Source: Millisia brevis NBRC 105863
GTDB lineage: Bacteria; Actinomycetota; Actinomycetes; Mycobacteriales; Mycobacteriaceae
Direction: 5' to 3'
Length of the DNA stretch: 64,000 nucleotides
Assembly: GCF_001552615.1 (NCBI RefSeq)
Contig: NZ_BCRN01000001.1
Location: 541,877-605,876, forward strand
Part shown: positions 8,695 through 17,343 of the stretch, piece by piece
Layout: the number at the start of each line of letters is the position of its first letter
How positions within the stretch are numbered: the first letter of the stretch is position 1
The notes under the pieces: model-generated
The model's input: the letters and a program-made list of their open reading frames with translations, nothing else
Databases searched by the model: none
What the model was told of the DNA's origin: nothing
Made by a program: the position numbers and the translations under genes

Positions 8695-9470
8695 ACATCT
8701 CCCTCGACAACAGGGTGGTCCTGGTCAGCGGCGGCACCCAGGGGGTGGGCGCGGCGGTGGTCCGCGCCGCCGCCGAGGCGGGAGCGTCGGTCGCCTTCAC
8801 CGGTCGGCGCGCCCATCAGGGCGAGGCGCTGGAGAAGGAGTTGGCCGCCGAGGGCGCCGACGTCGCCTTCTTCGTGGCCGATGTCGCCACCGCCGACGCC
8901 GCGATCGGTTCGGTCACCGCGACTGTCGACCGCTTCGGCCGCATCGACGGACTGGTCAACGCCGCGGCCGCGACATCCCGTGGCACCCTGCTCGATACGA
9001 CACTCGAACTGCTCGATACCCATTTCGCGGTCAACCTGCGCGCGCCGTTCTTCACCATGCAGGCCGCGGTCGCCGACATGAAAAGCCGTGGGGCGCCGGG
9101 CAGCATCGTCAACATCATCTCGCTGTCCGAGCACGGCGGGCAGCCCTACCTGGCTCCCTACGTCGCGTCCAAGGCCGGCCTGGCCGGGCTGACTCGCAAT
9201 GTCGCCCACGCCCACCGGTTCGATCGGATCCGGATCAATGGGCTCAACATCGGTTGGACCCAGACCGAGGGGGAAGCGCAGGTACAGAAGAAGTTTCACG
9301 ACGCCGACGACAACTGGGTCGAGCATGCCGTCGCCGCCCTGCCGATGGGCCGGCTCGGCCAGCCGGACGAGATCGCCCGCATGGTGGTATTCCTGCTGTC
9401 GGAGGACAGCGGCATCGTCACCGGGTCGGTGATCGATTGGGACCAGCAGGTGGTGGGTGCATATGACTAA
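8691..9470 (+). CDS. Short-chain dehydrogenase/reductase (SDR)
   Basis: Classical NAD(P)-dependent SDR of 259 aa. The cofactor motif is SGGTQGVG (residues about 14-21), NAAAATSRG stands for NNAG, the catalytic serine lies in IISLSEHGG and the YxxxK pair is YVASKAGLAGLTRNVA. The C-terminus GSVIDWDQQVVGAYD is of ordinary SDR type. The start overlaps the dioxygenase stop by 4 nt (ATGA) and the MFS gene begins within 25 nt, so all three are probably co-transcribed and act on the same substrate. The substrate cannot be read from sequence. Confidence 0.88.
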   Translation: MNISLDNRVVLVSGGTQGVGAAVVRAAAEAGASVAFTGRRAHQGEALEKELAAEGADVAFFVADVATADAAIGSVTATVDRFGRIDGLVNAAAATSRGTLLDTTLELLDTHFAVNLRAPFFTMQAAVADMKSRGAPGSIVNIISLSEHGGQPYLAPYVASKAGLAGLTRNVAHAHRFDRIRINGLNIGWTQTEGEAQVQKKFHDADDNWVEHAVAALPMGRLGQPDEIARMVVFLLSEDSGIVTGSVIDWDQQVVGAYD

Positions 9471-9476
9471 TACTCG

Positions 9477-10931
9477 TTGGGCCCGGGCCTCGTGGTGACG
9501 CTGCGCGCGGTCTTCCGCCGACAGACCAGCCCGGGTTTCAGCCGGCCGCTGGCGCTGCTGGTAGCGGGCGCGCTGTTCATGGAAAACCTCGACGGCACGA
9601 TCCTGCAGACCGCGGCGCCGTCAATCGCCGCCGACTTCGGCATCACCCCGTCATCGGTCGGCGTCACGATGGTGACCTACCTGCTCGCGGTCGCCGTCGT
9701 GGTGCCGGCCAGCGGGTGGATCGCCGACCGGCTGGGCACCCGACGGGTCTTCCTCTGGGCGCTCGCCGGCTTCACCGTCACCTCCCTGCTCTGCGCGTTG
9801 GCGCCCAACCTGCTGTGGCTATGCATCTTTCGCACCCTCCAGGGGATCTGCGGGGCGTTGATGATCCCGATCGGGCGGCTCGCCGTGTTGCGCGCGATCC
9901 GCCCGACCGACCTGCTCGCCGCGATGGCCTATCTGACGTGGCCGTCGCTGGTGGCGCCGGTGGTCGCCCCGTTCCTCGGCGGTCTGTTGTCCGACACCGT
10001 CGGCTGGCGCTGGATCTTCGGGGTCAACATCCCCATCGGCATCATCCTGGCGATCATCGGGCTGCGGGTGATCCCGAAGGTGGACACCACCACGCGGACA
10101 CCGTTGGACTGGCGGGGATTTGCACTGGTCGCCGGCGCCGTCGTCTGCGTGACCGGCGGCGTCGAGTTGATGGCCGGCGGGCGGTGGCCGATCGTGGTGG
10201 CCCTCCTGATCGCCTCGGTGCTGATGACGTGGGCCGCGGTGCGAGTGATGCGGTCGATGGAGCACCCGCTGTTCGATGTGGACGTCATGCGCATCCGCAC
10301 GTTTCGGTCCGGCAGCATCGGCGGCAGCGTCTACCGGATGGTGATCACCGCGGCGCCGTTCCTGTTCGCGCTGCTGCTGCAGTCCGGCTTCGGCTGGAGC
10401 GCCGCGACGGCGGGCGCGATCATCACCGCGGTCTTCGTGGGGAACCTGGTGATCAAACCGGTGACCACGCCGATCATCCGGGCCCTCGGTTTCCGGCGCA
10501 CGCTGATCCTGTCCACCTTCGCCGGTGCGCTGTTGCTCGCCGCCTTCGTCGCGGTCACCCCGGATGTGCCGGTGGTGGTGATCGTGGTGTTGTTGGTGCT
10601 CAGCGGGGTCTTTCGGTCGATCGGTTTCAGCGCCTACAACACCCTGCAGTTCGCCGACGTCGGGGAACGCGACCTGGTCGCCGCGAACACCCTGTCGTCG
10701 ACCCTGCAGCAGGTCGCCACCGCCCTGGGGATCGCCGTCGCCGCGCTCGCGGTGCGGATCGGGGTGGGCATCGTCGGTCCCGACGGCGACCTCGCCTACC
10801 GCCTGGCCTTCGGCCTGGTCGCCGCGCTCATGCTGATCCCCCTGATCGGCGCCCTGCGTCTACCGTCGGACGCCGGAGCGACCGCGACTGTGCGGTACCG
10901 CGCCGCCGCGGAGTCGTCCGACGCGACCTGA
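9477..10931 (+). CDS. MFS transporter, DHA2 (EmrB/QacA) type
   Basis: Integral membrane protein of about 480 aa with around 14 predicted hydrophobic helices, the DHA2 layout. Motifs: ENLDGTILQTAAPSIAADFG in helix 1 (motif D1 type), GWIADRLGTRRVF (motif A) and RTLQGICGALMIPIGRLAVLR (motif C region). The start is uncertain: TTG 9477, or GTG 9492 / 9495; none has a strong ribosome-binding site and the gap from the SDR is under 25 nt. Family members are mostly drug/proton exporters. Its place after a dioxygenase and SDR suggests transport of the compound those enzymes handle. Confidence 0.85.
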   Translation: MGPGLVVTLRAVFRRQTSPGFSRPLALLVAGALFMENLDGTILQTAAPSIAADFGITPSSVGVTMVTYLLAVAVVVPASGWIADRLGTRRVFLWALAGFTVTSLLCALAPNLLWLCIFRTLQGICGALMIPIGRLAVLRAIRPTDLLAAMAYLTWPSLVAPVVAPFLGGLLSDTVGWRWIFGVNIPIGIILAIIGLRVIPKVDTTTRTPLDWRGFALVAGAVVCVTGGVELMAGGRWPIVVALLIASVLMTWAAVRVMRSMEHPLFDVDVMRIRTFRSGSIGGSVYRMVITAAPFLFALLLQSGFGWSAATAGAIITAVFVGNLVIKPVTTPIIRALGFRRTLILSTFAGALLLAAFVAVTPDVPVVVIVVLLVLSGVFRSIGFSAYNTLQFADVGERDLVAANTLSSTLQQVATALGIAVAALAVRIGVGIVGPDGDLAYRLAFGLVAALMLIPLIGALRLPSDAGATATVRYRAAAESSDAT

Positions 10932-11250
10932 CGGGCCGGGCAGTCGGGCGGGGTTTGCGTTGTCCGGGCTAACTTGTGGCTGCGGCGGGTTCGCACACTA
11001 TCCGGTCCCATCCGATCTACAGGTTCGCGACCAGGTGGTGCGCCCGGCCGTGGGTCCCACGGACGATCAATCTGTGTGGCGTTGCCGCCCTTTGGCTTCC
11101 GTGTTCGATGCGTCGCCGATGGCAGGCGTACAGCTCACGGCCAACAGCAGGAACCCCACCAAGAGTCGAGTCCGGTTATCCACACTCGAAGATGCTGCTG
11201 GTTGGCGAGCCTCCCTTTGGGCCGTCTCGATATCTCGTAGCTTTATCGGC
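10932..11250. other. 319-bp gap before the DUF3800 gene
   Basis: No convincing gene. A plus-strand frame is open from 10960 into the downstream gene, but its first 97 codons (MSGLTCGCGGFAHY and on) have no domain-like sequence or ribosome-binding site. One TTATCCACA sequence lies at about 11167-11176. Just before the next start are TTGGCG and TATCTC boxes, a possible promoter for a leaderless message. Confidence 0.5.
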
Positions 11251-11910
11251 ATGGTTGCGCACCCGGTCTTGGCGGAGGCATACCGGAGGACTCGCGGACC
11301 GGTGGCGTATTTGGATGAGTCGTACGAGCTGGGCCTCGAGGGTCGCCGACGGTTCTACGTCTTCACTGCGGTTGTTGTGCACCGCCGCAACGATATTGAA
11401 CCGCTACAGAAGGGGCTCCGTGAGCGTGCTGAGACCGACTACTGGCACACCACCGAGGCGTTGCAGGACGAGTCCGGTCGGCGGCGTGCCAGGGAGTTGC
11501 TGAGGTACCTGGCCGACGGTGATGAACTGTGCGTGATCGCGTTCCATGCTCCGGTGCTGGACAACGACCCCGATGGGGAGCAGACGCGGCTGGCTTGTTA
11601 TCGCGATCTGGTTGGTCGGCTCGCCAGTGGCGTTGACGGTCGATGTGATCCGGTTGGGTTGGTGGTGTTGGAGCAGCGTTCCCCGCAGCGTCATGCCAAC
11701 CTGGACCGTAAGAACCACTCGACGTTGATCAAGGAGGGTTGGATCCCGCAGGCGATGCGTCAAGTGTTGGTGTCGCCGAGGCAAGAGCGGTTGTTGTGGC
11801 TACCCGATCTGGTGTGCTCGGCATTTCGGCGGACTGTCACCCACCACGACGGCAGCTACTTTGCCCTCGTCGAGGACCAGACGTATGTGATCAAATTACC
11901 GACCGCGTAG
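11251..11910 (+). CDS. DUF3800 domain protein
   Basis: 219-aa protein of the DUF3800 family, whose members are predicted to have an RNase H-like fold. It begins at ATG 11251 with MVAHPVLAEAYRRTRGPVAYLDESYELG; YLDES is the family's first acidic motif. Later acidic/histidine positions include YWHTTEALQDESGRRR and VLEQRSPQRHANLDRKNHSTLI. The gene stands alone between convergent/divergent neighbours and its base composition looks less GC-rich than the iol genes, suggesting acquisition by transfer. Such proteins are often found near mobile or defence genes, but none is seen here. The function is unknown. Confidence 0.7.
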   Translation: MVAHPVLAEAYRRTRGPVAYLDESYELGLEGRRRFYVFTAVVVHRRNDIEPLQKGLRERAETDYWHTTEALQDESGRRRARELLRYLADGDELCVIAFHAPVLDNDPDGEQTRLACYRDLVGRLASGVDGRCDPVGLVVLEQRSPQRHANLDRKNHSTLIKEGWIPQAMRQVLVSPRQERLLWLPDLVCSAFRRTVTHHDGSYFALVEDQTYVIKLPTA

Positions 11911-11925
11911 CCGTGAAACGGAGCA

Positions 11926-11957
11926 GCCCCCGGCTGCCGTAGCCGAACTCCGGGGGC
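11926..11957 (+). terminator. Hairpin after the DUF3800 gene
   Basis: GCCCCCGG (11926-11933) pairs perfectly with CCGGGGGC (11950-11957) around a 16-nt loop, 16 nt after the DUF3800 stop. There is no T tract, as is common in high-GC actinobacteria. A second small hairpin AAGCTC-GTA-GAGCTT follows at 11972-11986. The rest of 11958-12173 shows nothing coding. Confidence 0.55.
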
Positions 11958-12173
11958 CAGGCCGGTTATCGAAGCTCGTAGAGCTTGGAACGCCGACGCC
12001 TTGCTCGTACCTAGATCATACCCGTAGGGGGACAGCTCGTGTCCAGTGCGACATTGTGCCCAGCCAAGTCGCGCTGCGAGTCCGTGAACAACTGAGGTGG
12101 GATCAGTTCGGGCCCGGTGGGCGCGGCCATGACGGCGCTCTTGGTGTACGGCATCGCTGTCGATGAATCGGAT

Positions 12174-13190
12174 CTACCTCTCCTCCGCGGAGGCCCGGAG
12201 GGTGGTGTGTCGAACCGTCAGTGTCGGCGGGAGGATGACGGTCACCGGCTCGCCGGCGTCACCTCCCATCCGGTCGGCGAGCAGTTTGCCGGTCTCGACC
12301 CCGACGTCGAAGCTGCGGTCGTTGACGGTGGTCAGGCCGATCAATCGCGACGCCGCGAGGGAGGTGTCGTCGTAGCCGACGATCGACAGGGCCCCCGGCA
12401 CGTCGCGGCCGAGTTCGCGGGCGGCGGCCAGGGCCCCGACGGCCATGACGTCGTTGGCCGCGAAAATGGCAGTGACGTCGGGATTTTCGGTCAGCAAGGC
12501 CAGGGCGCCGGAGTAGCCGGCTTCGTCGATCGCCGGACCGTCCCACGACGTCGCGATCACGCGTGCCCCCAGGGTGGGGGCGTACTCCTCGAAGGCGGCG
12601 CGCCTGATCCGGGCCGCGCCGCTGCCCACGCTCAGGTGCCCCAGCCGGGTGTGCCCGAGCCCGACCAGGTGATCTGCGACCAGGCGGGCGCCCGCCGCAT
12701 CGTCGTTGGCCACCGCGTCGAACCGGGCCGCCAGGCCGGTGTCGGGCACTTCGCGGGTACCGGCGACCACGATCGGCGGTAGCCCCTGCGCGGTCAGCGC
12801 GCGCGGCGGGTCCATGCCGACGACCATGCCGTCCACCCGCATCGACAGGAACGACTCGACCGGGTCCTCCGCCTGATCGGCCGTGGCGACGTCGACCACC
12901 GACAGCCGGTACCCCTGCGGTCCGAGGGCGGCGTGCAGGCCCCGCACCAAGTCGACGAACCACAGGTTGGTGTAGTCGTCGATCAGCACGCCGACGAGCT
13001 TCGTCCGCCTTGCCGCCAGGTTCGCGGCCGCCCGACTGGGCCGGTAGCCGAGCTGCGCGATCGCCGCCTCGACCGCCTGCCGCGACTGGTCGCCGACTCG
13101 GGGCGAGCCCTGCAACACCAGCGAGACCAGGGACTTCGACACCCCGGCCGCCTCGGCGACGTCGTAGATGGTCGGGCGTTTGGACGACAC
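12174..13190 (-). CDS. LacI-family transcriptional regulator
   Basis: 338-aa sugar-responsive repressor. The N-terminal HTH is PTIYDVAEAAGVSKSLVSLVLQGSPRVGDQSRQAVEAAIAQLGYRPSRAAANLAARRT (residues 6-63, hinge included), followed by a periplasmic-binding-protein-like domain with VGVLIDDYTNLWFVDLV, VANDDAAGARLVADHL and IVGYDDTSLAA. It starts at GTG 13190 with GGAGG 8 nt upstream. Divergent from the mocA/iolE-type genes with a perfect palindrome in the gap, so these are its likely targets; a weaker copy stands before the dioxygenase operon. The inducer is probably a cyclitol or related sugar (inference). Confidence 0.9.
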   Translation of the reverse strand: MSSKRPTIYDVAEAAGVSKSLVSLVLQGSPRVGDQSRQAVEAAIAQLGYRPSRAAANLAARRTKLVGVLIDDYTNLWFVDLVRGLHAALGPQGYRLSVVDVATADQAEDPVESFLSMRVDGMVVGMDPPRALTAQGLPPIVVAGTREVPDTGLAARFDAVANDDAAGARLVADHLVGLGHTRLGHLSVGSGAARIRRAAFEEYAPTLGARVIATSWDGPAIDEAGYSGALALLTENPDVTAIFAANDVMAVGALAAARELGRDVPGALSIVGYDDTSLAASRLIGLTTVNDRSFDVGVETGKLLADRMGGDAGEPVTVILPPTLTVRHTTLRASAEER

Positions 13191-13270
13191 GCTGCAGACC
13201 TCCGATTCCCCGCCGATTCACCAACAGCTATTGACAGGACATATTGCCATCGCGGACCATGATGACACGC

Positions 13271-13286
13271 GTTGGAGCGCTCCAAC
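13271..13286. promoter_or_regulatory. Probable LacI operator, perfect 16-bp palindrome
   Basis: GTTGGAGCGCTCCAAC is a perfect inverted repeat with a central CG step, the usual form of LacI-family operators. It lies 80 nt upstream of the regulator's GTG and 77 nt upstream of the mocA ATG, in the 173-bp gap between them, so it could control both directions. Confidence 0.75.
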
Positions 13287-13363
13287 TCACATTTCGGAGT
13301 CGAGCGGTGACGCGTTCCCGCATACCCCAGCGTTCGGACATCACAGATCTGGAGACCCCTCCC

Positions 13364-14587
13364 ATGACACCCACCAGCCTCGGCGTCGCGGTGATCGGCG
13401 CGGGCATGGCCGGCAAGGCGCACGCCGCCGGATACCGCTCCGCCTCCGCCGTCTTCGGCGACACCCTGCCGCCCATCCGCCTGGTCTCGATCGCGGACGC
13501 CTACGAACCGCTCGCCACCGACGTCGCCCGGCGCTTCGGCTACGACCGGTACGACACGTCCTGGCAGGCGATCGCCGCAGCCGACGACATCGACGTCGTC
13601 AGCGTCGTCGTCGCCAACGCGCTGCACCGCGAGATCGTCGAGGCGCTGCTCGCGGCGGGCAAGCACGTGCTGTGCGAGAAGCCGCTGGCCGGCACCATCC
13701 AGGACGCCCGCGCGATGGTCGACGCCGCCGCATCGTCGGAGGCGCTCGGCCGCATCGGCCTGACCTACCTGCGCTCGCCCGGCATTGCCTTCCTCGGTGA
13801 CCTGGTGCGCAGCGGGCGTCTCGGGAAGCTGATCAACTTCGACGGCGCCTACTGGGCCGACTACGCCTCCGACCCGAACGGCCCGATCAGCTGGCGGTTC
13901 ACCGGCGCCCCCGGTACCGGCGCGCTCGCCGACGTCGGCAGCCACCTGTCCTATATCGCCGAATTGTTCGGTGGCCCCATCGCTTCGGTGCGCGGCGGCA
14001 CGCTGCACACCGCGTTCACCACCCGGCCCAAGCCGCTGGGACGGGTGATCGGCCACGAGCACGGCGCGGTCAGCGACGAGCGCGCCGCCGTCGAGAACGA
14101 CGATGTCGCCGGGTTCTTCGCCGAGTTCGCCGGCGGCGGCACCGGGTCGTTGCAGGTTTCGCGGGTCGCGGCGGGCCACGCCAATACCCTGAAGTTCGAG
14201 GTCTTCTGTGAGCGCGGCTCGGCCTCCTTCGACTTCCGAAACCCCGGCCAGGTGCAGGTCAGCCTGCTCGACCACGATCGAACCGGCGGCGAGCACGACA
14301 TCGCCGGCACCCGCACCGTGACGCTCGGCCCGGCACATCCGTACTGGTCCGGCGGCCTGGCGATGGATGCCCCCGGCGTCGGCATCGGCCAGAACGAGGG
14401 CTTCGTCTTCCAGGCCCGCGCCTTCCTCGAGGAGGTCGCCGGGGTGCCGGAATCGCTGTCCCTGCCGCGCAATGCCGACTTCGCCGAGGGCCTGCACAAC
14501 ATGCTGCTGCTCGACGCCGCCGCCCAATCCGCCGCCGCCGGCGGCTCCCGCATCACCCTCCCGGCCGCGGCTCCCGTCCCCGCCTGA
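13364..14587 (+). CDS. Gfo/Idh/MocA-family oxidoreductase, inositol dehydrogenase-like
   Basis: NAD(P)-dependent dehydrogenase of 407 aa acting on a sugar or cyclitol. The Rossmann motif is GVAVIGAGMAGKAHAAGYR (residues about 6-24), and the family motif CEKPLAGT holds the catalytic lysine. The substrate domain includes WRFTGAPGTGALADVGSHLSYIAE, where the aspartate and histidine of the MocA active site are visible. ATG 13364 has GGAG 8 nt upstream; sequence open further upstream is the promoter region. It is co-directional with the isomerase gene 44 nt later. Likely scyllo-/myo-inositol or related dehydrogenase (IolG/IolW-like); the substrate is not certain. Confidence 0.85.
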   Translation: MTPTSLGVAVIGAGMAGKAHAAGYRSASAVFGDTLPPIRLVSIADAYEPLATDVARRFGYDRYDTSWQAIAAADDIDVVSVVVANALHREIVEALLAAGKHVLCEKPLAGTIQDARAMVDAAASSEALGRIGLTYLRSPGIAFLGDLVRSGRLGKLINFDGAYWADYASDPNGPISWRFTGAPGTGALADVGSHLSYIAELFGGPIASVRGGTLHTAFTTRPKPLGRVIGHEHGAVSDERAAVENDDVAGFFAEFAGGGTGSLQVSRVAAGHANTLKFEVFCERGSASFDFRNPGQVQVSLLDHDRTGGEHDIAGTRTVTLGPAHPYWSGGLAMDAPGVGIGQNEGFVFQARAFLEEVAGVPESLSLPRNADFAEGLHNMLLLDAAAQSAAAGGSRITLPAAAPVPA

Positions 14588-14631
14588 GCCTGTCCGCCCG
14601 AGCACCACCTACGTACCCGCGAAGGAACGTC

Positions 14632-15651
14632 ATGTCCAAGATCCTCGGCGTCTACACCGCCGTCCTGCACGACCGCCCGCTCGACGCCGCCCTCGACGAG
14701 ATCGCCGCCCTGGGCCTCAATGCGGCCGAGATCAACTCCGGCGGATTCCTCCCGCCGACGCATATCCCGAACATCGACGACATCATCGCCAGCCCGGATG
14801 CCGCCGCCGAGTACCTGGGCATCTTCGCGGACAAGGGGATCACCCTGGCTGGGCTGAACGTCAACGGAAATCCGTTGCACCCCAACCCGATCATCGGCGA
14901 GAATCACGCCGAGGACCTGCGCCGCTCGATCCGCGTGGCCGCCGCCCTCGGGCAGAAGAGAGTGGTCACCATGTCCGGTCTACCCGGCGGCGAACCCGGG
15001 GCCACCCGCCCCAATTGGGCGGTCAACGCCTGGAATTCGGGCGCCAGCGACATCCTCGACTACCAGTGGGACGAGGTCGTGGTGCCGTTCTGGAAGGAGA
15101 TCGCCGCGCTCGCGCAGGAGCACGACGTCAAGGTTGCCATCGAACTGCACCCGCAGAACGTGGTCTTCAATCCGCCGACGCTGCTGCGGCTGATCGAGCG
15201 GGTCGGCACCGACTACGTCGGCGCGGAACTCGATCCGAGCCACCTGTTCTGGCAGTGGATGGACCCGATCGCGGCCGTCGACTACCTCGGTGACCGGGTC
15301 TTCCACGCCGCCGCCAAGGACGTCCGCATCAACGACAACGCCAAGATCTACGGCGTGCTCGACGCGCGCTTCCGCCGCCTCGCGCCCACCGAGGACCGCC
15401 TGAACATCGGCGGCGACGAGTGGGTCAACGAGTGGCCCAAGGACTCCGCCTGGGACTTCGTGGCGCTCGGCCGCGGTCACGATGTGGCGTTCTGGGCCGA
15501 TTTCCTGCGCGCGCTCTACCGCGTCGACGAAAACATGGCCGTCAACATCGAACACGAGGACGTCTCCCTCGGCCGCATCGAGGGGCTGCGGGTCGCGGCG
15601 GACGTGCTGCTCGAGGCGGAGCGGCAGGTGAACGCCGACATCGCGGTCTGA
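14632..15651 (+). CDS. Sugar phosphate isomerase/epimerase (IolE/IolH-type TIM barrel)
   Basis: 339-aa xylose-isomerase-like TIM barrel. The four metal ligands of the family are visible in order: glutamate in VKVAIELHPQN, aspartate in AELDPSHLFWQ, histidine in VFHAAAKDVRI and glutamate in VNIEHEDVS. In inositol pathways members dehydrate 2-keto-myo-inositol (IolE) or isomerise inosose (IolI). Pairing with the MocA-type dehydrogenase supports such a role, but the precise reaction is inferred. GAAGGA precedes the ATG. Follows mocA and ends before a strong terminator. Confidence 0.82.
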   Translation: MSKILGVYTAVLHDRPLDAALDEIAALGLNAAEINSGGFLPPTHIPNIDDIIASPDAAAEYLGIFADKGITLAGLNVNGNPLHPNPIIGENHAEDLRRSIRVAAALGQKRVVTMSGLPGGEPGATRPNWAVNAWNSGASDILDYQWDEVVVPFWKEIAALAQEHDVKVAIELHPQNVVFNPPTLLRLIERVGTDYVGAELDPSHLFWQWMDPIAAVDYLGDRVFHAAAKDVRINDNAKIYGVLDARFRRLAPTEDRLNIGGDEWVNEWPKDSAWDFVALGRGHDVAFWADFLRALYRVDENMAVNIEHEDVSLGRIEGLRVAADVLLEAERQVNADIAV

Positions 15652-15698
15652 CCGGGGCGCTCGGTGCCCGGATACTTTGTCAGCACGAGAACATCCGG

Positions 15699-15731
15699 CG
15701 AGCCGCCAACCTGTTGTGGGTTGGCGGCTCG
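15699..15731 (+). terminator. Strong hairpin terminator after the mocA-isomerase unit
   Basis: A perfect 13-bp stem, CGAGCCGCCAACC (15699-15711) with GGTTGGCGGCTCG (15719-15731), around a 7-nt loop and followed by CTGTTGTTTCG. It separates the isomerase from the sugar porter gene. Confidence 0.85.
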
Positions 15732-15781
15732 CTGTTGTTTCGCTACCCCCGATCTGCAGCGATAGCAAATGTCCGGTCAAT

Positions 15782-15795
15782 AGATCATTAGATCT
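15782..15795. promoter_or_regulatory. Inverted repeat before the IolT-like transporter
   Basis: AGATC-ATTA-GATCT lies 94 nt before the transporter ATG in an AT-rich part of the 15732-15888 gap, where a promoter is expected. It is a possible operator, unlike either the LacI or GntR candidate sites. Symmetry this short could be chance. Confidence 0.35.
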
Positions 15796-15888
15796 TACGG
15801 AACTATGTACAAACTTCGGAAACCATGTTGTGATGTAACCCACGTCACTGATGGCATCCGGGGTCCGGTCACCGAAGGGAACAGAACA

Positions 15889-17319
15889 ATGTCGTCGCTC
15901 TCACCCACCGAGTCTGCTGATCGAACACCGCTGCCACCGTTGAGACCGGGGCCGCACCAGCGCAGACTCGACCTGGTCACCGTGGTCGCAACGTTCGGCG
16001 GCCTGCTGTTCGGTTACGACACCGGCGTGATCAACGGCGCGCTCGAACCGATGAAGGCGCAGCTCGGCCTGAACTCGGTCGGTGAGGGCCTGGTGACCAG
16101 CACGCTGCTGATCGGCGCGGCAATCGGCGCCCTGGTGTGCGGTCGCCTCGCCGACATGATCGGCCGCAAGCGCATGATCACCATCCTGGCCGTCATCTTC
16201 TTCGTGGGCACCTTCGCGGCGGTCTTCGCCCCGAACCTGGCGGTGATGCTCCCCGCTCGCGTCATCCTCGGTCTCGCGGTCGGCGGGGCATCGGTTACCG
16301 TTCCGGTTTACCTGGCCGAACTGGCGCCGACCGAACGCCGTGGAACCCTCAGCGGGCGAAACGAATTGGCGATCGTCATCGGACAGATGCTCGCGTTCAT
16401 CGTCAACGCGATCCTGGCTACCCTCTGGGGCCACCACGACGATGTGTGGCGCTACATGCTCGCCGTCTGCGCCATCCCCGCGGTCTTCCTGTTCCTCGGC
16501 ATGATGCGGATGCCCGAATCCCCGCGCTGGTTGATCTCCAAGGGCCGCGACACGGATGCCTTGGCCGTTTTGATGCAGGTCCGCAGTGAGGATCGTGCCC
16601 GTGCCGAGATGGCCGAAGTCGAGGAACTCGCCGAAGAGGAGGCGGTGTCGAATACCGGCGGCTGGTACGACCTGGCCATCCCGTGGGTGCGCCGCATCAT
16701 GATCGCCGCCATCGGCCTGGCTATCGCCCAGCAGATCACCGGCATCAACTCCGTGATGTACTACGGCACCGAACTTCTCAAGACCGCCGGATTCGATTCC
16801 CAGTCGGCGATCATCGCGAACGTCGCCTCCGGTGTGGCGGCGGTGGTCGGCTCCGCGATCTGCATCTTCTTCCTGATCGACCGCATCCCGCGGCGCACGA
16901 TCATCCTGGCCGGGCTCACGGCCACCACCACCTGCCACGGCCTGATCGTCATCGCCGCCTCGGTCCTGCCCGACGGCATCGGCAAGGCATGGGCGATCCT
17001 CGCGCTGGTTGTCGCCTTCGTCTTCAGCATGCAGACCGCGCTCAATGTCCCGGTCTGGGTCTGCTTGTCCGAACTGTTCCCGCTGCGACTGCGCGGTTTC
17101 GGTATGGGCTTGAGCGTCCTGGTCCTCTGGGTCACCAATGCGATCGTCGCCTTCAGCTTCCCCATCATGATCTCGATTACCGGGATCACCGGATCGTTCC
17201 TGGTGTTCTTCGTCCTCGGCCTGATCTTCCTGGCCTTCCTCTACAAGATGCTCCCGAATACCAGCGGCCGTTCGCTGGAGGAGCTCGAAGAGTCCTTCGC
17301 CGCAGGCGATTTCCGCTGA
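15889..17319 (+). CDS. MFS sugar porter, IolT-like inositol/sugar transporter
   Basis: Twelve-helix proton symporter of the sugar porter family, 476 aa, in the cytoplasmic membrane. Signature motifs: GGLLFGYDTGVINGAL (helix 1), GRLADMIGRKRM (loop 2-3), PESPRWLISKGR after helix 6, and QQITGINSVMYYG in helix 7, the form typical of IolT/GalP/XylE. ATG 15889 (MSSLSPTESADRTPL) has GAAGGGA upstream; the earlier in-frame ATG at 15805 lacks one. Lying between inositol genes, myo-inositol is the probable substrate. A stress-protein gene follows 24 nt later in the same direction. Confidence 0.85.
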   Translation: MSSLSPTESADRTPLPPLRPGPHQRRLDLVTVVATFGGLLFGYDTGVINGALEPMKAQLGLNSVGEGLVTSTLLIGAAIGALVCGRLADMIGRKRMITILAVIFFVGTFAAVFAPNLAVMLPARVILGLAVGGASVTVPVYLAELAPTERRGTLSGRNELAIVIGQMLAFIVNAILATLWGHHDDVWRYMLAVCAIPAVFLFLGMMRMPESPRWLISKGRDTDALAVLMQVRSEDRARAEMAEVEELAEEEAVSNTGGWYDLAIPWVRRIMIAAIGLAIAQQITGINSVMYYGTELLKTAGFDSQSAIIANVASGVAAVVGSAICIFFLIDRIPRRTIILAGLTATTTCHGLIVIAASVLPDGIGKAWAILALVVAFVFSMQTALNVPVWVCLSELFPLRLRGFGMGLSVLVLWVTNAIVAFSFPIMISITGITGSFLVFFVLGLIFLAFLYKMLPNTSGRSLEELEESFAAGDFR

Positions 17320-17343
17320 TCCCAGAAAGCTGAGGAATCCGAC

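Noticed and set aside
9463..9498. ATG start of an 11-codon frame between the SDR and MFS genes, considered as a leader peptide
   Set aside because: Too short and lacks features of a leader or attenuator.
10976..11050. tRNA-like sequence containing GGGTTCGCA
   Set aside because: No acceptor stem or D/anticodon arms could be folded around it.
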